NCBI GenBank assembly: GCA_913774625.1 | Contig: CAJYHL010000071.1 | Span: forward strand, 26,338 to 90,337 | Source of the DNA: an uncultured Acidovorax sp. | Lineage (GTDB): Bacteria > Pseudomonadota > Gammaproteobacteria > Burkholderiales > Burkholderiaceae_C | Length of the DNA: 64,000 nucleotides | Direction of reading: 5' to 3' | Part shown: positions 48,006-59,795 of the stretch, piece by piece | How positions within the stretch are numbered: the first letter of the stretch is position 1 | Layout of the letters: the number at the start of each line of letters is the position of its first letter | Notes under the pieces: model-generated | What the model was told of the DNA's origin: nothing | What the model saw: the letters and a program-made list of their open reading frames with translations, nothing else | Database searches by the model: none | Position numbers and translations under genes: made by a program

Positions 48006-49226
48006 TCAATGCGCGGCCCACTGGATCGCGCTGATGTCGATGCCGTCCTTGTACATGTCCCACAGCGGGCTGAGCTCCCGCAGCTTGGCCACGTTGTGGC
48101 GGATGGTGGAGACGGCGTAGTCGATCTCTTCCTCGGTCGTGAAGCGGCCGATGGTCATGCGCAGACTGCTGTGCGCCAGTTCGTCGCTGCGGCCCAGGGC
48201 GCGCAGCACGTAGCTGGGCTCCAGGCTGGCGGACGTGCATGCGGAGCCGGACGACACGGCCAGGCCCTTGATGCCCATGATCAGCGACTCGCCTTCGACG
48301 TAGTTGAAGCTGATGTTCAGGTTGTGCGGAACGCGGCGCTCCAAGTCGCCGTTGACGAACACCTGCTCGATGTCCTTGAGGCCGTCCAGCAAGCGCTGCT
48401 GCAGCGCACGGGCCTTGGCCAGGTCCTGCGCCATCTCTTCGCGGGCGATGCGGAAGGCTTCGCCCATGCCGACGATCTGGTGCGTGGGCAAGGTGCCCGA
48501 GCGCATGCCGCGCTCGTGGCCGCCGCCGTGCATCTGCGCTTCCAGGCGCACGCGGGGCTTGCGGCGCACGTAGAGTGCGCCGATGCCCTTGGGGCCGTAA
48601 GTCTTGTGCGAGGCCAGGCTCATCAGATCGACGGGCAGCGTGGCCATGTCGATCTCGACCTTGCCGGTGGCCTGGGCCGCATCGACGTGGAAGATCACGC
48701 CCTTTTCACGGCACAGCGCGCCGATGGCGGGAATGTCCTGGATCACGCCGATCTCGTTGTTCACGAACATGACGCTCAGCAGGATGGTGTCGGGGCGGAT
48801 GGCCGCCTTGAGCACCTCGAAGTCGAGCAGGCCGTTCTCCAGCACGTCGAGATAGGTCACCTCGAAGCCCTGGCGCTCCAGTTCGCGGGTGGTGTCCAGC
48901 ACGGCCTTGTGCTCGGTCCTCACCGTGATGATGTGCTTGCCCTTGCCCTTGTAGAAATGGGCAGCGCCCTTGATGGCGAGGTTGTTGGATTCGGTGGCGC
49001 CGCTGGTCCAGACGATTTCGCGCGGATCGGCGCCAATCAGCTCCGCCACCTGGGTGCGGGCTTTCTCCACGGCCTCTTCGGCCTCCCAGCCCCAGGCGTG
49101 GCTGCGGGACGCGGGGTTGCCGAAGTGCTCGCGCAGCCATGGAATCATGGCGTCGACGACGCGCGGGTCCACGGGCGTGGTGGCACCGTAGTCGAGATAA
49201 ATCGGGAAATGCGGGGTCATATCCAT
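48006..49226 (-). CDS. iscS: Cysteine desulfurase
   Basis: 406 residues. It takes sulfur from cysteine for clusters, tRNA thiolation and other pathways. The PLP Lys is in [20 protein letters not shown] and the catalytic Cys in [17 protein letters not shown]. The N-terminus [15 protein letters not shown] is standard. ATG 49226 is used; ATG 49220, two codons later, is equally possible and neither has a strong ribosome site. Second gene of the operon after iscR. Confidence 0.95.
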   Translation of the reverse strand: MDMTPHFPIYLDYGATTPVDPRVVDAMIPWLREHFGNPASRSHAWGWEAEEAVEKARTQVAELIGADPREIVWTSGATESNNLAIKGAAHFYKGKGKHIITVRTEHKAVLDTTRELERQGFEVTYLDVLENGLLDFEVLKAAIRPDTILLSVMFVNNEIGVIQDIPAIGALCREKGVIFHVDAAQATGKVEIDMATLPVDLMSLASHKTYGPKGIGALYVRRKPRVRLEAQMHGGGHERGMRSGTLPTHQIVGMGEAFRIAREEMAQDLAKARALQQRLLDGLKDIEQVFVNGDLERRVPHNLNISFNYVEGESLIMGIKGLAVSSGSACTSASLEPSYVLRALGRSDELAHSSLRMTIGRFTTEEEIDYAVSTIRHNVAKLRELSPLWDMYKDGIDISAIQWAAH

Positions 49227-49278
49227 GGCTGGCTCAAACAAAAACTCTGGCTGGCAAGGCCGGGCGGGCGCCCGGCGC

Positions 49279-49815
49279 TCAGGATTTGGCGAACACGTTG
49301 CCCAGTGCGAACACCGAGTTGGGCGCGTTCACGCGGATGGGTTTGACCACGGGCGTGGTCGAGATGGCGCGGCGCACGACCGGCTTGTCTTCCACCTGCA
49401 CGCCCTTGGCGAGCTGGTCGTCCACCAGTTTCTGCAGGGTGACGGAATCGAGGAATTCGACCATGCGCTGATTCAGCGAGGCCCAGAGTTCATGCGTCAT
49501 GCAGCGGCCTGCGTCGCCCAGGCAGTTTTCCTTGCCGCCGCACTGGGTGGCGTCGATGGGCTCGTCCACCGAAACGATGATGTCGGCCACGGTGATGTCG
49601 CCGGCCTTGCGGGCCAGCGTGTAGCCACCGCCAGGGCCACGGGTGGATTCGACCAGCTCATGCCGGCGCAGCTTGCCGAAGAGTTGTTCGAGGTACGACA
49701 GCGAGATCTGCTGGCGCTGGCTGATGGCAGCGAGGGTGACCGGGCCGTTGTTCTGGCGCAGGGCCAGATCGATCATGGCGGTGACCGCAAAACGGCCTTT
49801 GGTTGTGAGACGCAT
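49279..49815 (-). CDS. iscR: Iron-sulfur cluster regulator IscR
   Basis: 178 residues. Rrf2-family repressor of the isc operon when it carries a [2Fe-2S] cluster. The winged helix is at 1-~60 ([19 protein letters not shown]) and the three cluster cysteines are in [17 protein letters not shown] 49815 has AAGGAG 7 nt upstream; the longer frame from 49884 is rejected. A near-consensus IscR type-1 site overlaps the promoter about 150 nt upstream, so autoregulation is expected. Confidence 0.96.
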   Translation of the reverse strand: MRLTTKGRFAVTAMIDLALRQNNGPVTLAAISQRQQISLSYLEQLFGKLRRHELVESTRGPGGGYTLARKAGDITVADIIVSVDEPIDATQCGGKENCLGDAGRCMTHELWASLNQRMVEFLDSVTLQKLVDDQLAKGVQVEDKPVVRRAISTTPVVKPIRVNAPNSVFALGNVFAKS

Positions 49816-49948
49816 CGCAAGCTCCTTGCTTTCAGGCTTGTTCGTTGTAGAAATCCAGAAGCTGGGGATTCCCGCCTCCGGCACCGTCTCCGCCCCTACT
49901 CCGGCAGGCGCCTGGGACCTGTGGAGCCCCGTTCATCCTGGGCTTTTC

Positions 49949-49973
49949 TTTCTTGACTATTTAAGGCAAGTAT
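49949..49973 (-). promoter_or_regulatory. IscR type-1 operator
   Basis: On the minus strand this 25-nt stretch reads ATACTTGCC, TTAAAT, AGTCAAGAAA and agrees with the recalled ATASYYGACTRWWWYAGTCRRSTAT consensus at 21 of 25 positions. It abuts the -10 box, the arrangement expected for repression of iscR by cluster-loaded IscR. Confidence 0.75.
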
Positions 49974-49974
49974 A
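49969..49974 (-). promoter_or_regulatory. -10 box of the isc operon
   Basis: TATACT on the minus strand overlaps the IscR site. A CCGACA -35-like hexamer lies at 49994-49999 with a long 19-nt spacer. The leader to iscR is about 150 nt. Confidence 0.6.
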
Positions 49975-50047
49975 GCACAAACCCTATTGTTTTTGTCGGG
50001 TACCCTGACCAGATGGTTCGTTCCAAGACCTCTCGGTAAGCAGGCGC

Positions 50048-52138
<2,091 letters not shown>

Positions 52139-52248
52139 GGGGTCGCGGGAAGTGGAGCCCTTAAAATCGGGCCGGCCCGGCAGACTACAACAGGCCCGGA
52201 CCTCCGCTCTGACATCCTTTGTCGATATTTCCCCAAGGAAAGCATTCC

Positions 52249-53445
52249 ATGTCTCTCTTCACCGCCGTCGAAATGGCACCACGCGACCCGATCCTGGGTC
52301 TGAACGATCAGTTCGCTGCTGACACCAACCCGAACAAGGTCAACCTGGGCGTGGGCGTGTATTTCGACGACAACGGCAAGCTCCCCCTGCTGCAGTGCGT
52401 GCAGGCCGCGGAAAAGGCCCTGATGGACAAGCCCACCGCCCGCGGCTACCTGCCCATCGACGGCATCGCCGCCTATGACAACGCCGTCAAGGCGCTGGTG
52501 TTCGGCGAAGGCAGCGAGCCCGTCACCTCCGGCCGCGTGGCCACCGTGCAGGCCATCGGCGGCACGGGCGGCCTGAAGATCGGCGCCGACTTCCTGAAGA
52601 AGGTCAGCCCCGATGCCAAGGTGCTCATTTCCGACCCGAGCTGGGAGAACCACCGCGCCCTCTTCACCAACGCCGGTTTCACGGTCGATACCTACGCCTA
52701 CTACGACGCGGCCAAGCGCGGCGTGAACTTCGACGGCATGCTGGCCAGCCTGAAGGCTGCAGCGCCCGGCACCATCGTCGTGCTGCACGCCTGCTGCCAC
52801 AACCCGACGGGCTACGACATCACGCCCGAGCAGTGGGACCAGGTCATCGCCGTCATCAAGGCCCAAGGCCTGACGCCCTTCCTCGACATGGCCTACCAGG
52901 GCTTCGGCCACGGCATCGCCGAAGACGGCGCCGTGATCCAGAAGTTCGTGGCCGCAGGCCTCAATTTCTTCGTCTCCACCTCGTTCTCCAAGAGCTTCAG
53001 CCTGTACGGCGAGCGCGTGGGCGGCCTGTCGGTGCTGTGCTCCGACAAGGAAGAAGCATCGCGCGTGCTGAGCCAGCTCAAGATCGTGATCCGCACCAAC
53101 TACTCCAACCCGCCCACGCACGGCGGCGCGGTGGTGGCGGCCGTGCTGGGCAACCCCGAGCTGCGCGCCCTGTGGGAGAAGGAGCTGGGCGAGATGCGCG
53201 TGCGCATCAAGGCCATGCGCCAGAAGCTGGTCGATGGCCTGAAGGCCGCTGGCGTGCAGCAGGACATGTCCTTCATCACGCAGCAGATCGGCATGTTCAG
53301 CTACTCGGGCCTGTCCAAGGACCAGATGGTGCGCCTGCGCAGCGAGTTCGGCGTCTATGGAACCGACACCGGCCGCATGTGCGTGGCCGCGCTCAACAGC
53401 AAGAACATCGACCACGTCTGCCAGTCCATCGCCAAGGTGATCTGA
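52249..53445 (+). CDS. tyrB: Aromatic-amino-acid/aspartate aminotransferase
   Basis: 398 residues of class I aminotransferases. The PLP Lys248 is in [31 protein letters not shown] and the C-terminal [16 protein letters not shown] also fit the AspC/TyrB group, and the GRMCVAALN segment carries the substrate Arg region. ATG 52249 is preceded by AAGGAAAG. Whether aspartate or aromatic acids are preferred cannot be told by reading. Confidence 0.93.
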   Translation: MSLFTAVEMAPRDPILGLNDQFAADTNPNKVNLGVGVYFDDNGKLPLLQCVQAAEKALMDKPTARGYLPIDGIAAYDNAVKALVFGEGSEPVTSGRVATVQAIGGTGGLKIGADFLKKVSPDAKVLISDPSWENHRALFTNAGFTVDTYAYYDAAKRGVNFDGMLASLKAAAPGTIVVLHACCHNPTGYDITPEQWDQVIAVIKAQGLTPFLDMAYQGFGHGIAEDGAVIQKFVAAGLNFFVSTSFSKSFSLYGERVGGLSVLCSDKEEASRVLSQLKIVIRTNYSNPPTHGGAVVAAVLGNPELRALWEKELGEMRVRIKAMRQKLVDGLKAAGVQQDMSFITQQIGMFSYSGLSKDQMVRLRSEFGVYGTDTGRMCVAALNSKNIDHVCQSIAKVI

Positions 53446-53498
53446 TCGGGCACCCCAGGCCTTGCAGCCAAGCTGCAGGCACGGCCTCAAGAAGAAAA

Positions 53499-53519
53499 AC
53501 CGCCCTCGGGCGGTTTTTT
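53499..53519 (+). terminator. Terminator after tyrB
   Basis: ACCGCCC, loop TCG, GGCGGT and six T, 53 nt after the stop. Confidence 0.9.
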
Positions 53520-53561
53520 CATGCCTTATCGGCTGCGCGCACCGGTTTACGAAGGCTTGAA

Positions 53562-53578
53562 GCTATCAAAAACAGAGC
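53562..53578. repeat. 17-nt dispersed palindrome, imperfect
   Basis: GCTAT, seven bases, AGAGC: one mismatch in the second arm compared with the copies at 12277, 20914 and 57037. It lies between the tyrB terminator and the convergent ROK-like gene. Confidence 0.5.
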
Positions 53579-53587
53579 AACCGGCGA

Positions 53588-54721
53588 TCAAGCCGGCTGG
53601 CGGTTGGTATAGCTCGCATTGCCCAGGCCGGTGCCCACCGTCAGCACGGCCCAGCGCTCGACGTCCTGCGTGAAGGGCAGCTCCGACAGGCCCTGCACCA
53701 CCGCGTCGTTGTGCAGGCAGATCTGGGTGCGGCCGCCGTTGATCATGGGCAGGCGCTCGTAGAGGTCGCGCGGCAGGCGGAACCGCGTGCTTTCCCAGTT
53801 GCCAGGCAGGTTCTGCGCGCCGCCGGCGATGGAACCGTCCTCGCAGATCAGCCCGGGGCAGGCCACGCCGATGAAGGGCGCCACGCGGATGCCCTTCTTC
53901 TCCGCATGGGCCAGCAGCTTTTCCAGCATGCCGGCGATGCCTTCGATCAGTTCCGTGCGCGTGGGCTCGTCGCCCGCGTGGCCCCACTTGTCGCGCTTGA
54001 CCACTTCGGCGCGCGACATGTCGGGCGTCTTGTGCAGGTGCGTGAGCACGACGCCGCAGCGCACATTGGTGCCGCCGATATCGACCGCCAGGATCGCGTC
54101 GTAGCTCTGCAGCAGCGCCGTGGGCGCCAGATGCACCCAGCCGATCAGTCCGCCTTCGTCGGCATGGTGGCGCAGGGTGCGCAGCTCGATGGGCACCTTG
54201 GCGGCCTTCAGGAGCGCAGCCGCGCGCCGGATGGCGATCTGCCCGACCTCGCTTTGCTGGAAGCCGCCGCCCACGATCACGCGCTTGACACCCTTCCAGC
54301 TCTTTTCCTTCAGGAAGCGCGGCACCACTTCGGCCAGTTGCAGGGCGTAGTCTTCCTGCGCCGCGCGGATGGCCTCGGCGGCGGGGCCGCCCTCTTCCAG
54401 CAGCTCGTCCAGTCTGGCCTTGCCGATGTCCAGCGTGGGCTTGGAGCCGAACGGGTCCTTGCCCGCCATGTCGGCGAACAGCACCCGCCAGGCATCGAGC
54501 ATCTTGCGAAAGGCCGTGCGGCTGGCGGTGTCGCCGATGAAGCCGTCGCCCTCGCGCAGCTCCAGGCTGTAGCCCTCGATGGTGACGGAGGGCAGCTCCA
54601 TTTCGCCATGCGGCCCCAGTGTGGCCAATTCGCGCTGCGCCTTGAGCTCTCGCTCGCTGGGCTCGCGCACAGCCGGCGCTTCGCCCGAATCCTTGTCTTT
54701 GTCTTTGTGCTTGTCGGCCAT
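53588..54721 (-). CDS. ROK-type sugar kinase-like protein with apparently permuted domain order
   Basis: 377 residues. The C-terminal half has, in order, the first phosphate loop LAVDIGGTNVRCGVV, FIGVACPGLICEDGS, the catalytic Asp in CLHNDAVVQG and the second phosphate loop LTVGTGLGNASY, ending a few residues later. In ordinary ROK kinases the second loop is followed by a C-terminal domain with VIxGGG and a GAA helix; here those elements (KRVIVGGGFQQSEVG and GGLIGWVHLAP) occur before DIGGTN, at about 150-210. That looks like a circular permutation. The zinc motif CxCGxxGCxE of ROK proteins is absent. ATG 54721 has GAGG upstream; the first ~20 residues are highly charged. Sugar substrate unknown; it may not be an active kinase. 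Confidence 0.75.
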   Translation of the reverse strand: MADKHKDKDKDSGEAPAVREPSERELKAQRELATLGPHGEMELPSVTIEGYSLELREGDGFIGDTASRTAFRKMLDAWRVLFADMAGKDPFGSKPTLDIGKARLDELLEEGGPAAEAIRAAQEDYALQLAEVVPRFLKEKSWKGVKRVIVGGGFQQSEVGQIAIRRAAALLKAAKVPIELRTLRHHADEGGLIGWVHLAPTALLQSYDAILAVDIGGTNVRCGVVLTHLHKTPDMSRAEVVKRDKWGHAGDEPTRTELIEGIAGMLEKLLAHAEKKGIRVAPFIGVACPGLICEDGSIAGGAQNLPGNWESTRFRLPRDLYERLPMINGGRTQICLHNDAVVQGLSELPFTQDVERWAVLTVGTGLGNASYTNRQPA

Positions 54722-55142
54722 GCCATCCTCATTGCGGCCCATGCTGGTGCCATGCCCGCATGCTCGCGGCTAAGCGACAGGCCCCGCGTCAGGAAACGGC
54801 GCATTCAGCCACCATGCACCCTGTTGGCAAAACACGAATAGCGGGCAAAAAGAAGCCCGCACGAAGCGGGCTTGAATGGAGACCCCCTACTGACAAACCA
54901 GGCGTTGATGCGGATCTTTAGCTGCGCGGTGCTCCGAAGAACTGGGCCCTTGCAGCGCAAGCCAGGTCAATGTAGCCGCCATCCCTGCCTCGGCCAAACA
55001 AGCAAAACGCGCTTGCTTATGCTCAAAGCGGCCAAGCCGCAGCGGCGAGGCCGGTGGGCGCACGCGCTGCGGAGACGTCAGGCATGGCGGGTAACATCGC
55101 ATGCAAATCCGTAGCAGGGGGTTTGCGCTCCCCATCACCGCC

Positions 55143-56969
55143 ATGCCTCAGCACGCCGTTTTTCTGTCCGCATTCCTGCCCCGCAACGCCTGGCGCCTGA
55201 GCGCCGTGGCCGCCGCCGCCTTGCTCACGGCCTGCGGCAGCACGCCTCTTCCGCCCTGGCCGGCCATGCCTCCCAAGGCCGGCCAGCAGCCCCCTGCCGC
55301 AGCCACGGCCACGCGGCCTGTGCCGCCACCGCTGGGCACGCAGCGCGCCGGAGTAGTGGCCACCCCCATCCCGTCCAGCCCGCTGGTGACAGGCATGCCG
55401 GAAGCGGCGGTCCAAGCCCCCGCAGCGGATGCCCTGCCCTACAGCGAAGCCGTAGCGGCGCGCTTCCCTGCGCCTGCGGTGCGCTACGACACCCCCGGCT
55501 TGGCCGATGGTCGACGCGCCTTCACCACCAATGCCGAGGCGAGCCAGTGGTTGCGCGGCCTGGCCACCTCGGTCAAGGGCAGTACCCGGGCGGAACTGCT
55601 GGACATTGGCCGCTCGCAGCGCGGGGTGCCGCTGCAGGCGCTGGTACTGAGCCGCGCGGGGGGCACCGACATCGCATCGCTGGACGCGAGCGGCCGGCCG
55701 ACCGTGCTGCTGATCGGCCAACAGCACGGCGACGAGCCCGCCGGCGGCGAGGCCCTGCTGGTGATCGCCCGGGAACTGTCCCAGGGCCTGCTGGAACCCC
55801 TGCTGGACCGCATCAACGTGATCGTCGTGCCCCGCGCCAATCCAGACGGCGCCGAGGCCGGCACCCGCGTGACGGCCAACGGCATCGACATGAACCGCGA
55901 CCATCTGCTGCTGAACACACCCGAGGCGCAGGCACTGGCCAAGCTCACGCGCGACTACCGCCCCGTGGCCGTGGTGGATTCACACGAATACACGGTGATC
56001 GGGCGCTTCCTGCAGAAGTTCGGCGGCATCCAGCGCTACGACGCGCTGCTGCAGCACGCCACCACGGCCAACATGCCGGAATTCATCAACAAGGCCGCGC
56101 TGGAATGGTTCCGCCAGCCCATGGTGAGCGCTCTCACCGCCCAGGGCCTGACCAACGAGTGGTACTACACCACCTCCACCAATCCCGACGACCTGCGCAT
56201 TTCCATGGGCGGCGTGCAGCCAGACACCGGCCGCAACGTCAACGGGCTGAAGAACACGGTCAGCATGCTGGTGGAAACGCGCGGCGTGGGTATTGGCCGC
56301 ACCGACATCCAGCGCCGGGTCAATGCCCAGGTCACGGCAGTCACCAGCGCATTGCGCAGTGCGGCGGAGCGCGCTGCCAACCTGGAGGAAGTGCGCTCCT
56401 TCGTTGCCCGCGACACCTCGGCACAGGCATGCCGGGGCCAGGTGGTCGTCGAAGCCGCCCAGACACCCACTCAGCGCGACCTGCTGATGCTGGACCCGCA
56501 GACAGGCGCCGACCGCGCCACGCGCGTGGACTGGAATTCGTCGCTGGAGCTGCGCACCGTCAAGACGCGCGCCAGGCCCTGCGGCTACTGGCTGGCGGGC
56601 ACAGCAGCGCCGGCCGTGGACCGCCTGCGGCTGCTGGGCCTGCAGGTGATGCGCGTGGCAGAACAGGGTTCGGTGCTGGCCGATACCTATCAGGAAACGA
56701 ACCGAGACACCGCCGCACGCCAGGACGTTCGCGGCACGGTGGCCGGCGCGGGCGACGTGGTGAGAGTGCAGACCACACTGAGCCGCAGCGCCATCGACGC
56801 ACCTGCCGGCAGCTTCTACGTGCCGCTCAACCAGCCGCTGGCCAACCTCGCCGTGGCGGCGCTGGAGCCGGACACGCAGAACAGCTACTTCGCCAACCAC
56901 CTGATCGGCAGCCTGAGCGAAACGGCCCGCGTGATGGCGCCTCCGTCCCTGGTGTTCGAAGGCGACTGA
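55143..56969 (+). CDS. M14 family zinc carboxypeptidase-like lipoprotein
   Basis: 608 residues. A lipobox (ALLTACGS) near residue 31 suggests an outer- or inner-membrane lipoprotein, followed by a Pro/Ala-rich stretch of ~90 residues. The M14 zinc ligands are in LIGQQHGDEPAGGEALLV (His and Glu) and VVDSHEYT (third His), with the intervening VVPRANPDGAEAGTRVTANG and DMNRDH segments. The C-terminal ~200 residues are not recognised. ATG 55143 is preferred; an in-frame ATG 42 nt upstream also exists. Substrate may be peptide or peptidoglycan; unknown. Confidence 0.87.
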   Translation: MPQHAVFLSAFLPRNAWRLSAVAAAALLTACGSTPLPPWPAMPPKAGQQPPAAATATRPVPPPLGTQRAGVVATPIPSSPLVTGMPEAAVQAPAADALPYSEAVAARFPAPAVRYDTPGLADGRRAFTTNAEASQWLRGLATSVKGSTRAELLDIGRSQRGVPLQALVLSRAGGTDIASLDASGRPTVLLIGQQHGDEPAGGEALLVIARELSQGLLEPLLDRINVIVVPRANPDGAEAGTRVTANGIDMNRDHLLLNTPEAQALAKLTRDYRPVAVVDSHEYTVIGRFLQKFGGIQRYDALLQHATTANMPEFINKAALEWFRQPMVSALTAQGLTNEWYYTTSTNPDDLRISMGGVQPDTGRNVNGLKNTVSMLVETRGVGIGRTDIQRRVNAQVTAVTSALRSAAERAANLEEVRSFVARDTSAQACRGQVVVEAAQTPTQRDLLMLDPQTGADRATRVDWNSSLELRTVKTRARPCGYWLAGTAAPAVDRLRLLGLQVMRVAEQGSVLADTYQETNRDTAARQDVRGTVAGAGDVVRVQTTLSRSAIDAPAGSFYVPLNQPLANLAVAALEPDTQNSYFANHLIGSLSETARVMAPPSLVFEGD

Positions 56970-57036
56970 GCCCGGAACGGTGCCGCCGGCCGGTCCGCCA
57001 CCGCTCGAGTGGCTGATCGGACTGCCGGGCTGATTT

Positions 57037-57053
57037 GCTATCGATTCGATAGC
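57037..57053. repeat. 17-nt dispersed palindrome, near-perfect copy
   Basis: GCTATCG, ATT, CGATAGC; the symmetry extends outward to 12 bases per arm. It is followed by a second small hairpin (TGCGCC/GGCGCT). It lies between two convergent genes and may also act as a weak terminator. Confidence 0.65.
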
Positions 57054-57101
57054 AAATAACCAGCCTGCGCCAATGGCGCTGAAGTGAAAAAGGCCCTTCA
57101 A

Positions 57102-58871
57102 TCAGGCCCGGTGCCCATGCAGGCCCGCCGCTGGTGCCGCGTCCGCGCCCGCCGGATGGGCCGCTGCAGCATGCCGCTGTTGCGCACTGTCGATCACATG
57201 TGCGGTCATGGCGGCCGCCAGGGCTTCTTCGCCCAGGAAGACCTTGCCGACGCCTTCCTGCTCCAGCAGCCGGGCCTCTTCCTCGTTGTGGCTGCGCACC
57301 ACGGTTTCTATACCCGGATTGAGCATGCGGGCCGTCTCGATGATCTGTCGCACATCCAGGGTGTCTGGCGTGGCGATCACCAGCATGTAGGCCCGCGCGA
57401 TGTGCGCCTGGATGAGCACCGCCGGGTCCACCGCATCGCCATAGACAGCGGCCACGCCCTGCTTGCGCAGCGCCTCCACCAGCTCACGGTTCTGCTCGGC
57501 CACCACGTAGGGAACATCCTGCGCAGCCAAGGCTGCGGCGATGCTCCGCCCCACCCGTCCGTAGCCGACCAGCACCACCTGGAGGGCCAGGAACTTCTCG
57601 TCGGTGGTCATGGGCAGTTCCGTCAGCGGATCGTCGCGCTGATCCAGACGGCGCGCCAGTTCGGAACGCGCGCGCAGCCATGCCTGCAGCGGGGCGATGG
57701 CGCGGAACAGAACCGGATTCACGGCGATGGAGATCAGCGCGCCGGCCAGCACCAGGCTCGCGCCCTCTGGCGGCAAGAGGCCCAGCGAAGAACCCAGGCC
57801 CACCAGAATGAAAGAGAATTCTCCGATCTGCGCCAGGCTGGCCGACACCGTGAGCGCGGTGTTCAGCGGATAGCGGAAGGCCAGCACCAGCGCGGCCGCG
57901 GCAAGGGTCTTGCCCAGGATGATGATGGCCACCACGCCCAGCACCTGCAGCGGGCGCTCCACCAGCACCCAGGGGTTGAACAGCATGCCCACCGACACGA
58001 AGAACAGCACCGCGAAGGCGTCGCGCAGCGGCAGCGATTCCTGCGCTGCGCGGTGGCTGAATTCGGACTCGCGCATCACCATGCCCGCGAAGAACGCTCC
58101 CAGCGCGAACGACACCCCGAAAAGCGCCGCCGAACCGTAGGCGATGCTTACGGCCGCCGCCACCACGCACAGCGTGAACAGCTCGCGCGAGCCGGTGCGC
58201 GCGACCTGCCACAGCACCCACGGGAACACCCGCCGGCCAACCACCAGCATCAGCGCGACGAAGGCGCCCACCTGCGCCAGCGTGACGCCGACAGCACGCC
58301 AGATATCCACCGCCGGTGCATCGCTAGCGCTGCTGCCGGCGCCCCCCAGCCAGCCGGCCAGCGGGGGCAGCAGCACCAGCACCAGGACCATGGCCAGGTC
58401 CTCCACAACCAGCCAGCCTACCGCGATGCGGCCGGTGTACGAATCGAGAATGCCCTGCGTCTCCAGCGCGCGCAGCAGCACCACCGTGCTGGCCACCGAC
58501 AACGCCAGTCCGAACACCAGCGCACCGCCCAGGCCCCAGCCCCACCAGGTTGCCAGGCCCATGCCCAGCAGGGTCGCCACCACCATCTGCACCACAGCGC
58601 CCGGCAGCGCGATGCGCCGCACCGCGAGAAGGTCTCCCAGCGAGAAATGCAGGCCCACGCCGAACATGAGCAGCATCACGCCGATCTCGGCCAGCTGACT
58701 CGCCATCTCGCGGTCGGCCACGAAACCCGGCGTGAACGGGCCAATCATCACCCCCGCCAAAAGATAGCCCACCAGCGCCGGCAGCTTCACCCGAGTGGCG
58801 ACGAAGCCCAGCACCAGGGCCAGGCCCAGACCTGCTGCGATGGTGTTGATGAGCGACAGGCTGTGGTGCAT
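57102..58871 (-). CDS. ybaL: YbaL/Kef-type cation:proton antiporter with RCK domain
   Basis: 589 residues. The first ~400 form the CPA2 antiporter with about twelve membrane segments (GLGLALVLGFVATRVKLPALVG, LMLFGVGLHFSLGDLL, ASTVVLLRALE, FALGAFFAGMVM). The C-terminal RCK-N domain starts at LQVVLVGYGRVGRSIAAALAA, a Rossmann nucleotide site. The tail after the domain is Ala/His-rich. It probably exchanges K+ or Na+ for protons at the inner membrane and is gated by nucleotide; no ancillary KefF-type gene is adjacent. Confidence 0.92.
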   Translation of the reverse strand: MHHSLSLINTIAAGLGLALVLGFVATRVKLPALVGYLLAGVMIGPFTPGFVADREMASQLAEIGVMLLMFGVGLHFSLGDLLAVRRIALPGAVVQMVVATLLGMGLATWWGWGLGGALVFGLALSVASTVVLLRALETQGILDSYTGRIAVGWLVVEDLAMVLVLVLLPPLAGWLGGAGSSASDAPAVDIWRAVGVTLAQVGAFVALMLVVGRRVFPWVLWQVARTGSRELFTLCVVAAAVSIAYGSAALFGVSFALGAFFAGMVMRESEFSHRAAQESLPLRDAFAVLFFVSVGMLFNPWVLVERPLQVLGVVAIIILGKTLAAAALVLAFRYPLNTALTVSASLAQIGEFSFILVGLGSSLGLLPPEGASLVLAGALISIAVNPVLFRAIAPLQAWLRARSELARRLDQRDDPLTELPMTTDEKFLALQVVLVGYGRVGRSIAAALAAQDVPYVVAEQNRELVEALRKQGVAAVYGDAVDPAVLIQAHIARAYMLVIATPDTLDVRQIIETARMLNPGIETVVRSHNEEEARLLEQEGVGKVFLGEEALAAAMTAHVIDSAQQRHAAAAHPAGADAAPAAGLHGHRA

Positions 58872-59106
58872 GGAGTAGATGGGAAAAGGAGTGATACCGG
58901 CCAGCGGCGATGGGAAAACGCTGCGGGGACATTGGATTGCTTATAACCGCAACCACCGCATCGTCCGTACCCTTGCAAAAACGAGGCCCGGAAGCCGGAA
59001 CTGCGGCATCGGCACAGGTATCATGCAGGCCCTCGCATTCACTGCGAATCGGGCGTCACCCGGGGCACACTTGCCCATTACCGGCGTGCCGCCTTGCAGC
59101 CTGCAT
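58872..59106. other. Intergenic region between ybaL and tRNA-Arg
   Basis: 235 nt without a supported gene. It must contain the tRNA promoter and the ybaL start region, but no convincing -35/-10 pair was found. Confidence 0.3.
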
Positions 59107-59183
59107 CTGCCCGTAGCTCAACTGGATAGAGCAATTGCCTTCTAAGCAATAGGTCGGGGGTTCGAGTCCCTCCGGGCAGGCCA
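59107..59183 (+). tRNA. tRNA-Arg (anticodon TCT)
   Basis: 77 nt with encoded CCA. Acceptor CTGCCCG/CGGGCAG, D-arm GCTCAACTGGATAGAGC, anticodon stem ATTGC/GCAAT with loop CTTCTAA giving TCT, T-arm GGGGGTTCGAGTCCCTC. The sequence after it shows no integrase or attachment repeat. Confidence 0.95.
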
Positions 59184-59364
59184 AACACTCCAGGACATCG
59201 CAGCGGCCCATGCCTCGCCCAAACCCGGCGCGGCAGCACCCACCATGAGGCGGCCTGGCAGCTCAAGGCCGCATCCGGCCCGCAATGGACTGGGGTTGAT
59301 CCTCATGCCCTCGCCCCCACTTCAGCGGTACACCTGAGGCATAACACATCAAGGAGACACCGCC

Positions 59365-59568
59365 ATGACCCCTACCCTCTTGATCCTGGGCATCGGCATG
59401 TATTTCATGCTTGGCACGACCTTCCTCGCACTGGCTTCTGCAGCCGGCCGGGCAGACCGCGCCGAGGACCTGCAGCACGCCCGCGAGGCGGCCCAGCGGC
59501 GGCACCAACGACTTGCCTTGCTGTCGCGCGCCGGCCGCGACTATCACAGTCCACTGGCCCACGGCTGA
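59365..59568 (+). CDS. Small single-pass membrane protein, unknown
   Basis: 67 residues. A hydrophobic segment (LLILGIGMYFMLGTTFLALASAA) at residues ~5-27 is followed by a basic, polar tail (REAAQRRHQRLALLSRAGRD). The start is supported by an AAGGAGA ribosome site 8 nt upstream, which makes it more credible than most small frames. No family recognised. Confidence 0.6.
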   Translation: MTPTLLILGIGMYFMLGTTFLALASAAGRADRAEDLQHAREAAQRRHQRLALLSRAGRDYHSPLAHG

Positions 59569-59644
59569 GGCGGTGGTGCCGGGTTTCCCGGTGCAGGACA
59601 ACTCTCACCAGTTCGGCGCAGAGCTTGGCGGATGAGGCTTCGCC

Positions 59645-59676
59645 GGTTTCTGCGCATTTCGGTTTCTGCGCATTTC
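59645..59676. repeat. 16-bp perfect tandem duplication
   Basis: GGTTTCTGCGCATTTC occurs twice head to tail, in the gap between the small membrane protein and the DUF2789 gene. No gene is evident in 59569-59795. Confidence 0.85.
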
Positions 59677-59795
59677 TTTTGAGGCGGCTGCCGAACCGCA
59701 GCGAATCGGTTTTTTTCTGGGCACGGCATCGCAGGCGGTACGGAGTCGTACGACAAGACGTGGCGCTGCCGCCAGCAGGGCTTCTTTAGCTGGTC

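Noticed and set aside
57084..58946. A His/Gln-rich plus-strand frame across ybaL
   Set aside because: Antisense shadow of a twelve-helix membrane protein; hydrophobic codons read as His/Gln on the other strand.
59107..59300. Possible integration site at tRNA-Arg
   Set aside because: No integrase, no repeat of the tRNA 3' end and no composition change downstream.
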